Of a DNA stretch of 64,000 nt, positions 17,215-25,797 are shown piece by piece. The notes under the pieces are model-generated. The model saw only the letters and a list, made by a program, of their open reading frames with translations, did no database searches and was not told the origin of the DNA. The position numbers were made by a program, and so were the translations under genes. Within the stretch, counting starts at the first letter, position 1. Each line of letters opens with the position of its first letter. Source of the stretch: UBA9676 sp963837105. GTDB lineage: Bacteria; Actinomycetota; Actinomycetes; Streptosporangiales; Streptosporangiaceae. The stretch lies in the NCBI GenBank assembly GCA_963837105.1, contig CAWIMG010000024.1, positions 149,542-213,541 of the forward strand. The letters are read 5' to 3'.

Positions 17215-18767
17215 CTAGCTGCGCGGCAGCGACCTGCTGTTATACACATACGCCGGGCTCAGCGGCGTTTCGTACCAGCGCCGGTAGAAGTCCAGCACCA
17301 CCGGCTCGACCTCCCGGCCGAGTTCCACCCAGCGCTGCCGCTCCGGCGACGGGGCGTAAATCCGCTCGACCGACTCGGCGAAATTGGCTCGCACCGCGTC
17401 CTCGTTGACGACGGTGACGCGCCCGCCGTCCATCAGGACCTGGCCGTTGACCATGACCGCGTCGATGTCCCCGGACTCGGCCCGGTCGAGGATCACATCC
17501 AGGAAGGGCTCGGCGTCGTACCGGCCCGGGGGGTAGCAGATCCGGTCTTTGCGCACCACGAGCAGGTCGGCGAGCCTTCCTGGCTCGAGGCTGCCGAGCC
17601 GGTCTTCGCAGCCGACCGCGCGGGCGCCGTTGCGGGCCGCGGCACGCAGCACATCCTCGCTCGGCAGCCGTGCCTCCTCGAACTTGCGCGGGATCCGCTG
17701 CAGGTAGCAGGCCAGGCGCAGTTCCTGGAAGAAGTCCTCCCGGTCGGAAAAGGAGATGCCGTCGGTGCCGAAGGCCATCCGGCCGCCGGCGGCCATGATG
17801 TCCCGGAGCCGGCAGATTCCCGACGACAGGCGCAGGTTCGAGCCCGCGTTGTTGGAGGCAACGGCGCCTGAGTCGGCGAACATGCCGATCTCGTCGTCGG
17901 TCACCCAGACGAAGTGCTCCAGCACGGCGTGCGGGCCAAGGACACCCAGTTCGGCCAGCCGCTGCACAGCCGGCTTGCCGTAGCGCTCCATGCTGAACAT
18001 CGCTTCCGAGCGGGTCTCGACCGCGTGGGTCAGCATGCCGGTGCCGTGCTCGGTGGCAAGGCGATGGCAGCGCAGGTAGAGCTCGTCCGAGCAGGCCGGG
18101 GTCCAGTCGGGCGCCGCCGCGATCTGGATCCTCCCTGCCGGCCGTGCCACTCCCTGAGCAGCGCGCGGTAGGTGCCGAAGACTTGGTCCAGTGGCCAGGC
18201 AATGCCCATCGGGGATCGCCGCACCTCATCGGCCAGCTCGGGCGGCAGCCGGCGCAGGAAGGCCTCGTCCTCCTCGTGGACGATCGTGTTCTGGTCCCGG
18301 CACACCAGGCCGAACATGGTCCGCAGGCCGGCGTCCTGATAGGCCTGCAGCGCCACCGGGCACCCGAAGTCGGTGAGCGAGGGGCGCCCGTAGAACATGT
18401 CGACCGTGCCGGTCTGCCCGCCCTTGATGGCGGTCACCAGCCCCCACAGGATGGCGTTGTAAAGGTCCTGCTCCCCGATTGGCCCCAGCGCCGAGCCGAC
18501 GTAGACGTGCGCCCGTTCGTAGATGTACTGGTAGAGGCCGGGGCCGATGGCCAGCTCTGAGTGGTAGTGGCAGTTCACGAATCCCGGCATGACGAAGTGG
18601 CCGGCGGAGCCGAGCACCTTGTCGAAGGGACCGTCGTTTTCCAGTTCGGCCCGGGGCCCCACCCGGGCGACCGAGTCGTCTTCGATGATCAGGGCACCGT
18701 CGGGCACCAGGGTGGCGCCCGCCCCGAGCGTCACCACCGGGTCCCCGATGACCAGGTACCTGCTCAT
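17215..18767 (-). pseudogene. Atz/Trz-type amidohydrolase (cytosine-deaminase superfamily), frameshifted
   Basis: ATG 18767 (preceded by GGAAGGCGGA) opens MSRYLVIGDPVVT and runs through FVNCHYHSELAIG (metal motif, HYH) to LLREWHG. From there the frame changes: GRIQIAAAPDWT, LTHAVET, VLEHFVWV and AFGTDGISF (metal Asp) continue to 17215. A one-base deletion near 18138-18145, in a GGCCGG context, accounts for it; restored length is 517 residues. The family removes amino, chloro or alkylamino groups from N-heterocycles. Gap to the upstream homologue is 20 bp. It may be intact in the organism if this is a sequencing error. Confidence 0.75.
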
Positions 18768-18787
18768 GACGGTTCCGCCTTCCCGCG

Positions 18788-20131
18788 TCAGTGGGTGCTG
18801 GCGGCGGTGCCGCCGGCGCTGATCCGGTCGAGCACCCGCAGGAAGGCGGCATTGGCTTCGCGGAGGACCTTCTGCTCGTCCACCGTGGTGAGCCGGCGGT
18901 CTTCCATCACGATCTTCCCGTCGATGATCGTGGTGTCCACGCAGCTCCCGTTGGCGGCGAAGACCAGGTGCGAGAACAGGTGCTCGGGGTTGCCGGGCAT
19001 GAGCGGGGTGAACATCTGGCTCATCAGGTTCACCAGGATCACGTCGGCCTTGCGGCCCGGCTCCAGGCGGCCCGTCTGGTGCCCGAGCGCGTCGGCCCCG
19101 TTCCGGGTGGCCATCCGCACCACGTCCGGCGCCTGCTGCAGGGACGCGTCGACCCGGCTGGCCCGGTGCATCAGCGACGCGAACTTCATGACCTCGAACA
19201 AGTCCAGCGAGTTGTTGCATTCGGCCGCGTCGTGGCCGATGCCCACGTTGAGCCCGGCGTTGAGCATCTCGGGCAGCCGCGCGATGCCGTTGCCGAGCTT
19301 GGCGTTCGACGACGGGTTGTGCGAAATCTGCGTTCCCGTCTCCCGCATGAGGGCGATCTCCACGTCGGACAGCCAGACGCAGTGTGCCGCGATGCAGTTG
19401 CGGCCCAGGATGCCGGTGTCGTAGGCGACCTCGGTGGGGCGGCGGCCGAAGCGCTGCTTGGAGTTCTCGACCTCGGTCAGCGACTCGTTGAGGTGAATGT
19501 GAATGCCGGTGCCAAGCTCGTCGGCGAGCAGGCGGGCGTCCCGCAGCAGTTCCTCGGACGCGAGCGGGAGCCACTCGATCCCGACGTAGACCTCGATCCG
19601 CCCATCGGCCGCCCCATGCCTGGCCTGGAAGGCCGCCCGGTTGTCCTCCAGGGTGTCCAGGTTGTGCTCGGCGTCGGCCACGTCGTTGGACAGCACCGCC
19701 CTGATGCCGATCTCCTCGGCGGCATCTGCCAGCGCGGTGAGCTGCCGGTACATGTCGTTGACCGTGGTGACCCCGCACTTGATGGACTCGCTGTAGCTGG
19801 CCAGCGCGGCCCAGTAGGCGGCCTCGTAGTCGAGCGCCCTGATGATCGGGTACCAGCAGGCGTCCAGGTACTCCCAGAGCGGCAGGTGATCGCTCCAGCC
19901 CTTGCCCAGCGCGGTGTGGTAATGCAGATCGACCAGGCCCGGCAGCACCGCCTTGCCGCTGGCGTCGATGACGCGCGCGCCGTCGGTGCCGTGCCGCGCC
20001 AGCACCGTGGCGGTGTCCCCGACGTCGGTGATCCGGTCGCCGTCCAGCACGACGGCCCCGTCGAACACGACATCCCCCGCGTCGTTCATCGTCACGACGC
20101 AGCCGTTCTTGATGATGATCCGCTCGCTCAT
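18788..20131 (-). CDS. Atz/Trz-type amidohydrolase (cytosine-deaminase superfamily)
   Basis: 447 residues, ATG 20131 with GAAGGAC upstream. Metal ligands are visible as LVDLHYHTALG, IHIHLNES, AAHCVWLSD and VGIGHDAAECN; the last is the metal Asp, though the usual GTDG is GHDA here. The composite beta-sandwich ends (IIIKNGCVVTMND..., ADVILVNL) mark the subtype-III amidohydrolases that deaminate or dechlorinate pyrimidines, s-triazines and related rings. A paralogue of the frameshifted gene 20 bp downstream. Probably acts on an aminated ring or guanidine-like product of the pathway. Confidence 0.87.
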   Translation of the reverse strand: MSERIIIKNGCVVTMNDAGDVVFDGAVVLDGDRITDVGDTATVLARHGTDGARVIDASGKAVLPGLVDLHYHTALGKGWSDHLPLWEYLDACWYPIIRALDYEAAYWAALASYSESIKCGVTTVNDMYRQLTALADAAEEIGIRAVLSNDVADAEHNLDTLEDNRAAFQARHGAADGRIEVYVGIEWLPLASEELLRDARLLADELGTGIHIHLNESLTEVENSKQRFGRRPTEVAYDTGILGRNCIAAHCVWLSDVEIALMRETGTQISHNPSSNAKLGNGIARLPEMLNAGLNVGIGHDAAECNNSLDLFEVMKFASLMHRASRVDASLQQAPDVVRMATRNGADALGHQTGRLEPGRKADVILVNLMSQMFTPLMPGNPEHLFSHLVFAANGSCVDTTIIDGKIVMEDRRLTTVDEQKVLREANAAFLRVLDRISAGGTAASTH

Positions 20132-20146
20132 GGCCGTCCTTCGCGG

Positions 20147-21655
20147 TTACCGGCTGATGCCCTGCCCGGATTGCGGCACGGCCGCTTCCAGGTCGAGCCA
20201 GATGGACTTGGACTGCAGGTAGGGCTCGAGCGCCTCTTCCCCGAGCTCCCGGCCGAACCCGGAGTGCTTGCGGCCGCCGAAGGGCACCGCGGCGTCGAAC
20301 ATGCCGTAGGTGTTGATCCAGACCGTGCCGGCCTCCAGCTGGTCGGCTACCCGGAGGGCGCGGCTGGTGTCGCGGGTCCAGATGCCGGCGGCCAGCCCGT
20401 ACCGGACATCGTTGGCCAGAGCCTTCAGCTCGTCGGTGTCGTGCCAGGCAATGACCGACAGCACCGGGCCGAATATCTCCTCCTGGGCCACCCGCATGTC
20501 GTTGCGCACCCCGGCGATCACCGTGGGCTGCATGAAGTAGCCGTCCAGGCCCTCCACGTCGGCGGCGGCACCGCCCGTGACCACCTCGGCCCCCTCCTGC
20601 CTGGCGTCGCCGACGAATCCGAGCACCCGCTCCCGGTGGGGGCCGGAGATGAGCGGGCCCATCTGCGTCGCGGGGTCAAGGCCGTGGCCCAGGCGCAGCG
20701 ACCTGGCTTTGGCCGCGACCCGCTCCACCAGCTGCTCCGCGATGGGTGCCTCGGCGAACAGCCGGGACCCGGCCACACAGGCCTGGCCCTGGTTGAAGAA
20801 GATCCCGCCGAACGCCCCACCCGCGGCGGCATCGAGGTCCGCGTCCGCGAAGACGATATTGGGGCTCTTGCCGCCCAGCTCCAGCGTCACCCGCTTGAGG
20901 TCATCGGCCGATGCGCGCAGGATCGCCTTGCCGGTGGCGGTCTGGCCGGTGAAAGCGATCTTGTCAACCAGCGGGTGCCGCACCAGCTGGGCCCCCGCCT
21001 CCGGGCCGCCGACGACGGCATTGACGACTCCGGGCGGGAACCCGGTCTCGTGCACCAGCTCCATCAGGCGGAGCGTGGACAGCGGCGCCAGCTCGGACGG
21101 CTTCACCACCACGGTGCATCCCGCCGCCAGCGCGGGGCCCAGCTTGTACGCCACCTCCAGCAGCGGGAAGTTCCACGGGGTGATGGCGGCGACAACCCCC
21201 ACCGGCTCACGCCTGATCATGCTGAGCATTCCGGGGATCGAGTTCGGCGGGATCGAGCCGGAGATCTTGGTCGCCCAGCCCGCGTAGTAGCGGAGCAGTT
21301 CGATGGTGAGGGCGATGTCCACCGCCTTCGCCTCGCCCAGCGGCTTGCCGTTGTCCAGCACCTCGATGGTGGCGAACTCCTCCAGGTGCTCCTCCAGCCG
21401 GTCCGCCAGTGCCCACATCAGGCGCGCCCGCTGGCTTGGCGGGGTGAACCGCCAGCCGGGGAAGGCGGCGCTGGCGGCCCGGACGGCCTGGTCCACTTCG
21501 CGCTCGCCCGCGAGGGGGACTTCTGCCAGCGGCTCCCCGGTCGCCGGGTTCAGGACGGTCAGCCGTTCATCGGTGCCGACGTACTCCCCGCCGATATACA
21601 GCCGCAGCGGGCCGTCGAGAAAGCTGGGCCTGATCCCGGTCACCGTGTCAGTCAT
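20147..21655 (-). CDS. NAD(P)+-dependent aldehyde dehydrogenase
   Basis: 502 residues from ATG 21655 (AGGAG, six-base spacer). Standard ALDH superfamily: ITPWNFPLLEVAYKLGPALAAG for the cofactor site, TLELGGKSPNIVF with the general-base Glu, and NQGQACVAGSR with the catalytic Cys. Oxidises an aldehyde from the pathway to an acid. Sits between the zinc alcohol dehydrogenase and the amidohydrolases, with 15-bp spacers on each side, so an alcohol-aldehyde-acid sequence is likely. Confidence 0.9.
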   Translation of the reverse strand: MTDTVTGIRPSFLDGPLRLYIGGEYVGTDERLTVLNPATGEPLAEVPLAGEREVDQAVRAASAAFPGWRFTPPSQRARLMWALADRLEEHLEEFATIEVLDNGKPLGEAKAVDIALTIELLRYYAGWATKISGSIPPNSIPGMLSMIRREPVGVVAAITPWNFPLLEVAYKLGPALAAGCTVVVKPSELAPLSTLRLMELVHETGFPPGVVNAVVGGPEAGAQLVRHPLVDKIAFTGQTATGKAILRASADDLKRVTLELGGKSPNIVFADADLDAAAGGAFGGIFFNQGQACVAGSRLFAEAPIAEQLVERVAAKARSLRLGHGLDPATQMGPLISGPHRERVLGFVGDARQEGAEVVTGGAAADVEGLDGYFMQPTVIAGVRNDMRVAQEEIFGPVLSVIAWHDTDELKALANDVRYGLAAGIWTRDTSRALRVADQLEAGTVWINTYGMFDAAVPFGGRKHSGFGRELGEEALEPYLQSKSIWLDLEAAVPQSGQGISR

Positions 21656-21670
21656 CTGCATCTCCTCGCA

Positions 21671-22696
21671 TTATCGCAGGTCGAGGACCTGCCGGCCGAG
21701 GACCGCCCGCTTGCGGAGCGCGTCGAGCGCGGCCTGCGCGCCGTCGAGCGGGTAGCGGCCGGCGATCGGCACCGTCATCTGGCCGCTGGCCGCCAGCCGG
21801 ATGGCATCCTGCAGGTCCTGCCTGGTCGCAGCCACGGTGGAGATCAGCGACGTCTCGGAAAGGATGAACTCGATCGGGTGGATGGCCAGTTCCTGGTCGG
21901 TATAGCCGGTGGAGACGAACCGGCCGCCCTTGGCCAGGCAGCGGACCCCCGCGGTCATCGACTCCCCGGTGCCGACGAGCTCGAAGAACACGTCCGCTCC
22001 CCGCCCGCCGGTAAGTTCCCGCACGGCGCCCGGCAGGCTCGCGTAGTCGTCGGCCTGGCCGACCACGAGGGCGTCCGCCGCACCATGGGAAAGCGCGAAC
22101 TGCCGTTTCTCCTCCGAGTCGGCCACGGCGATGACCCTGGCTCCCGCGTGCCGCGCCGCCTGCACGACGAGGATCCCGACCCCGCCGATGCCGTCCACCA
22201 CAGCGGTCTGGCCGAGCCGGAGCGAGGACAGCCGGACCGCGTGCACCGCCGTCATCCCGGCGCAGCTGAGCACGGCGGCGGTAGCGAAATCCACGGCCGC
22301 CGGCACCGGCACCAGGTTGCGGGCAGGTACCACCACGTACTCGGCGTCGCCGCCGTCGGTGTTGAAGCCCAGCTGTCCCGGCTCGTTGTCGCAGAGGTTG
22401 TGGCGGCCGGTCAGGCACTGCTCGCAGGATCCGCAATAGAGCTTGTTGTAGACGGCCACCCGGTCGCCCGGCGAGTTCCCGGCGCCCTCACCCGCGGCCT
22501 CGACGACGCCCGCCGCCTCGTGCCCGATCGTCATCGGGTAGGGGTCCGGCTTGATCATGCCGTCGAGGATGTGCAGGTCGGTCCCGCACACGCCGGCGGC
22601 GTGGACCCGCACCAGGACCTCACCCGGTCCCGGTGCCGGATCGGGGACCTCGTCCACACGAAGGCTCAGATCCGCGAATATTCGGGCTGCGCGCAT
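21671..22696 (-). CDS. Zinc-dependent alcohol dehydrogenase (MDR family)
   Basis: 341 residues. Catalytic zinc ligands in AGVCGTDLH and IGHEAAGVV, four structural-zinc cysteines in NKLYCGSCEQCLTGRHNLCDN, and the NAD(P) Rossmann stretch VVDGIGGVGILVVQAARHAG. Oxidises a pathway alcohol for the adjacent aldehyde dehydrogenase. Second gene of the operon starting at 23417. Confidence 0.9.
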   Translation of the reverse strand: MRAARIFADLSLRVDEVPDPAPGPGEVLVRVHAAGVCGTDLHILDGMIKPDPYPMTIGHEAAGVVEAAGEGAGNSPGDRVAVYNKLYCGSCEQCLTGRHNLCDNEPGQLGFNTDGGDAEYVVVPARNLVPVPAAVDFATAAVLSCAGMTAVHAVRLSSLRLGQTAVVDGIGGVGILVVQAARHAGARVIAVADSEEKRQFALSHGAADALVVGQADDYASLPGAVRELTGGRGADVFFELVGTGESMTAGVRCLAKGGRFVSTGYTDQELAIHPIEFILSETSLISTVAATRQDLQDAIRLAASGQMTVPIAGRYPLDGAQAALDALRKRAVLGRQVLDLR

Positions 22697-22718
22697 GACG
22701 GCCGGGCTCCTTCCCAGA

Positions 22719-23417
22719 TCACCTGTCCTCGCGGGCAGGCATGCCGTAAACCATGTCCCAGAACTGCGCCTCGTAGCGGGTGGAGATGTCGAAGATCGAG
22801 GTCAGCCGGTCCATCGCCGGGTCATCGGCCGGGCCGGCGAGCCGGTCGAGCAGGCCGGTCGTCTCCTCGACCAGCGAACCGTAACCGGGGATGCCGAACA
22901 TCGAGATCCAGTCGGCGTAGACCGGGTCAGCCGGCAGCGAGGCCATCAGCGGCCCGGCGAACTCGGCGTAGCTCCACTGGCAGGGCAGGACCGCGGCCAG
23001 CCCCTCGGCGCAGTTTCCCTGTGCCGCGACATACAGCAGGTGCCGGGTGTAGGCGTAGGTGGTGGGCAGCATCGGCGCCGGGCTCCCGCCGGCTTCCATC
23101 GCACCGCCGAGCCGGCCGAGGAATGCCAGATTCGCCGGAATCTCGGTGCCGGCGATTTGCCCCTGGAAACGGGTCAGCACATCGATGGCCGCCATATCCG
23201 GCGCCTTGCCCAGGATCAGGCCGATGGCGCGGGCGTAGTCCAGCAGGTAGGGGACATTCTGCTCGAAGTAGCGGCGGAACACCGGATGGGGCAGGGTGCC
23301 GTCGCCGATCTGCCGCACCATCGGATGGCTGACCGCGGCCATCCAGGTCGCCTTGCCGCGCTCGCGCAGTGCCTGGGATACCCCCATGCTGCGCACGTCG
23401 GACATGATATGCAGCAC
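22719..23417 (-). CDS. TenA/thiaminase-II family protein (second copy)
   Basis: 228-232 residues depending on start (GTG 23417 or ATG 23405). It has VLPCQWSYAEFAG with the TenA cysteine and STRYEAQFWDMVYG with the C-terminal Glu. About as long as the first copy at 16496 but clearly divergent (ALRERGKATWMAAVSHPMV at the N-terminus). The start lies in a promoter-like motif shared with the Rieske gene, with no ribosome site. Leads an operon of six genes ending with the other TenA. Two TenA paralogues flanking amidohydrolases imply sequential C-N cleavages; exact substrate unknown. Confidence 0.85.
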   Translation of the reverse strand: MLHIMSDVRSMGVSQALRERGKATWMAAVSHPMVRQIGDGTLPHPVFRRYFEQNVPYLLDYARAIGLILGKAPDMAAIDVLTRFQGQIAGTEIPANLAFLGRLGGAMEAGGSPAPMLPTTYAYTRHLLYVAAQGNCAEGLAAVLPCQWSYAEFAGPLMASLPADPVYADWISMFGIPGYGSLVEETTGLLDRLAGPADDPAMDRLTSIFDISTRYEAQFWDMVYGMPAREDR

Positions 23418-23442
23418 ATCAGATACTATTCAGCTAAGTCAA
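23403..23442 (-). promoter_or_regulatory. AT-rich promoter/operator at the second tenA-like gene (site B)
   Basis: Reading the minus strand: TTGACT (23442-23437), 8 bases, TAGTAT (23428-23423), CTGAT, GTG 23417. From TCTGATGTGCT through the ATG at 23405 the sequence matches site A at 18 of 21 positions, including TGATGT-N5-ATATCA, a near-perfect inverted repeat over the start codons. The best sites for a shared regulator, plausibly the GntR protein encoded next door. Confidence 0.5.
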
Positions 23443-23529
23443 GCGCCCCCTGGGGGTGCAGACGCGTTCAGCCGCCGGTACTGATGAGACCCAGCCGCCG
23501 CGGCCGGCAAGAGCAAGATTCCCGCGCTG

Positions 23530-24240
23530 TCACTCCTGGCCGGCGGCTTCGGCCAGCGCCTGGAGCTGGTCGTCGCGAACGCTCCGGATGTGGTCTTTCA
23601 GATGCTTCTCGGCCGCGACCGGGTCGTGGGCGGCGATCGCCTCCACGATTCTCTCGTGCTGATCCACCGAGGCCTCAATGCGGCCGGGGATTCCCTCGGT
23701 AAGATGCCCGATCCGGGTGAGGTGGGCGCGCAGATTATCGATCAGCGCCCGGATCCGGCTGTTATGGACCTGCTCGAACAGCACATCGTCGAACTGCGAG
23801 ATCAGCACGGCGAGCCGGGAAGCATCGCCATTTTTCAGCTTCTGGCTTTCATCGGAGATCCGCTCCAGGCGGACGCGGCCATCATTGTCCATGGACTCGG
23901 CCGTTATCCGGACCGCCGCCGCCTCCAGCAATTCCCGGAGTTCGTAGATCTCTATCAGATCCTGCCGCGAGTAGCCGGTGACAACCGCGCCCTTGAACGA
24001 CGTCGTCTCGACCAGGCCCTCTTGCTCCAGCCGGGTGAGCGCCTCCCTGATGGGGGTCTTGCTCACGCCAAGCTGAGCCGCGAGCGCCGCTTCCCGCAGC
24101 GGGTGCCCGGGAGCCAGCCGGAGATCGACGATGGCCGCCTTGATCTCCTCATACACCCAGTCGGTGACCTTGCGCCGGTCGTGCTGGCCACTGAAGACCG
24201 ATTCCCCAGTCCCGCCTACTCGTCCTGTCTGCGTGGCCAT
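23530..24240 (-). CDS. GntR-family transcriptional regulator, FCD subfamily
   Basis: 236 residues. Winged helix at about 25-90 (VYEEIKAAIVDLRLAPGHPLREAALAAQLGVSKTPIREALTRLEQEGLV), followed by an all-helical FCD effector domain with ELRELLEAAAVR and the metal/ligand residues D..., QH, DHI. Directly follows the glyoxalase gene (TAA then ATG). Local position and the repeated operator-like sites at 8041, 15542, 23403 and 32410 make it the likely regulator of the whole catabolic region; the ligand would be a pathway acid (inference). Confidence 0.9.
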   Translation of the reverse strand: MATQTGRVGGTGESVFSGQHDRRKVTDWVYEEIKAAIVDLRLAPGHPLREAALAAQLGVSKTPIREALTRLEQEGLVETTSFKGAVVTGYSRQDLIEIYELRELLEAAAVRITAESMDNDGRVRLERISDESQKLKNGDASRLAVLISQFDDVLFEQVHNSRIRALIDNLRAHLTRIGHLTEGIPGRIEASVDQHERIVEAIAAHDPVAAEKHLKDHIRSVRDDQLQALAEAAGQE

Positions 24241-24699
24241 TTACGACCTCCACGTCGCTGGAACCTGCGCGCCACTTGCCCCGGCAGCCGATGGCTCGAC
24301 CAGTTCAAGCAGCAGCCCCTGACATGACTCAGGGTGAACAAAAGCAATCCGCGTTCCCATGCCCCCGGGCCGGGGCGTCTCATCCACCATGCGCACCCCA
24401 CGCCGGCGCAAGTCCGCAACCGCCTCGTCGATATCGGAGACTTCCATCGCGACGTGGTGCAGCGCCGGTCCCCGCCGGTCAAGGAACCGGGCGACGGTCC
24501 CCGGTCCGGTCGCCTGAAGCAACTGGAGATAGGAGTCCCCCGCCGGAAGCATACGCTCAACGAAACCCGCGGCGTGCTCAGCGTGCGCGCACTCGAGTCC
24601 GAGCAGATCGCCAATAACGCGGGGCGGGCCATCTCCCCAGTGCGCGAAGGCAACATGGTGAAGCCGGATCACCCGCCAGGTGCTGCCCGTTTCCGTCAA
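24241..24699 (-). CDS. Glyoxalase/VOC-fold protein, methylmalonyl-CoA-epimerase-like
   Basis: 152 residues from TTG 24699, backed by GAGGGGG just upstream. VOC fold with RLHHVAFA (first metal His), LHHVAMEVSDIDEAVADLRRRGVRMVDE (second), and GLLLELVEP (metal Glu); arrangement as in methylmalonyl-CoA epimerase. A B12 acyl-CoA mutase is encoded about 3.4 kb away in the same region, which supports an acyl-CoA epimerase, but other VOC lyases are possible. Forms a two-gene operon with the GntR regulator. An AT-rich stretch with CATATAGAT on the minus strand (24742-24775) is the likely promoter. Confidence 0.75.
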   Translation of the reverse strand: MTETGSTWRVIRLHHVAFAHWGDGPPRVIGDLLGLECAHAEHAAGFVERMLPAGDSYLQLLQATGPGTVARFLDRRGPALHHVAMEVSDIDEAVADLRRRGVRMVDETPRPGGMGTRIAFVHPESCQGLLLELVEPSAAGASGAQVPATWRS

Positions 24700-24795
24700 C
24701 GTTCCCCCTCAAGCGCAGCGCGGGGCACGCCACTTGCTACGAAATATTCTCTATCTATATGTGAGATGTTAGCCGTCGGGTAAAAGTCTTTTGGC

Positions 24796-25797
24796 CTAAG
24801 GCTCGGCCGTCACTGCGCGCCAGGCGCCGGCAAAGGACCGCACGGTGTTCATGCGCCCGCCGCCAATCGGGAACACGTGCACGGAATCGACGCCCGCACT
24901 CAGCACCGTCCGGATCTGCCCGATGGCCCTGCTGCGGTTTCCCGCCAGCGCGACCTGGCGCACGAAACTGTCCGGAAGCTGCCGCGCGGCCGCGGCGGCC
25001 TCCTGGAATTCGCCGCCCTGATAGGCCGCCCGGACCCGGCTCACCATCTCCGGCGGCAAGCCGGCCAGGTCGCAGATGTGCGGGGCCGTCTGCGGGAACC
25101 AGGCGGCGATCGAGCGGGCGTTCGCCAGGGCCGTCTCCTCGTCCTCGTCGATGGCGCCATAGGCGAAGACCGCAATATGTGGCCGCGGCCGGCCGGCCGC
25201 CTCGGCGCCCCTGGCGACGTGGCCGATAGCCCAGTCAAGAGCTTCGGGGAAAAGCCCGACCAGCAGGAGCACGCCATCCCCGATCCGCCCCGCGAGTTCG
25301 AGTGTCTTCGGCCCGCTGGCGGACAGGAAGACCGGGATATCAGGCCGGGCCGGGAAGCGCAGGTGCGCCGAACTCAGCGAGAAGCCAGCGGAGCTGAGGT
25401 CGACCTCTTCCCCGCGCCAGAGCAGCCGGATGGCGTCGACCGCGGCTTCGAGCGTGGCCAGCGGGCTGGGACGCAGGCCCAGCGCCAGCAGTGGGCGGTC
25501 ACCCGCGCCGATACCGAGGGTCAGCCGGCCGCCGGATATCTCATCCACGGTCGCGGCGGCCGCCGCGGTGATAGCGGGGTGGCGGGTGGCCGGATTGGTG
25601 ACCGCGGTGCCCAGCAGCAGTTGCGAGCTCGCAGCCGCGGCCAATGTCAGATAGGCGTAGCAATTACGGGCGTGCAGCGAGGAGTCGGTGAGCCAGAGAT
25701 GGCCGAACCCGAGGCTCTCGATCTCCCCGACCATGCCGCGGAACTCGCCTGGCGGGTCGACCCCCTGCAGGACCACGCCGGACCGTGGCTCAGTCAT
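24796..25797 (-). CDS. LLM-class (luciferase-like) flavin/F420-dependent oxidoreductase
   Basis: 333 residues from ATG 25797, which overlaps the preceding stop by 8 bases and has GGGAGG upstream. TIM-barrel LLM features: GHLWLTDSSLHARNCYAYLTLAA, VDEISGGRLTLGIGAGD, LFLSASGPKTLELAGRIGDGVLL. Actinobacterial members often use F420 (5,10-methylene-H4MPT-reductase type), others FMN, as in RutA ring opening of uracil. Here it is the last gene of an operon with an M20 peptidase, CoA transferase and acyl-CoA mutase. Confidence 0.87.
   Translation of the reverse strand: MTEPRSGVVLQGVDPPGEFRGMVGEIESLGFGHLWLTDSSLHARNCYAYLTLAAAASSQLLLGTAVTNPATRHPAITAAAAATVDEISGGRLTLGIGAGDRPLLALGLRPSPLATLEAAVDAIRLLWRGEEVDLSSAGFSLSSAHLRFPARPDIPVFLSASGPKTLELAGRIGDGVLLLVGLFPEALDWAIGHVARGAEAAGRPRPHIAVFAYGAIDEDEETALANARSIAAWFPQTAPHICDLAGLPPEMVSRVRAAYQGGEFQEAAAAARQLPDSFVRQVALAGNRSRAIGQIRTVLSAGVDSVHVFPIGGGRMNTVRSFAGAWRAVTAEP

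Noticed and set aside
18791..23332. 1513-codon plus-strand open frame
   Set aside because: It lies opposite recognisable ALDH, ADH, amidohydrolase and TenA genes; its translation is low-complexity Arg/Gly/Val with no motif. Long antisense frames are expected at this GC content.
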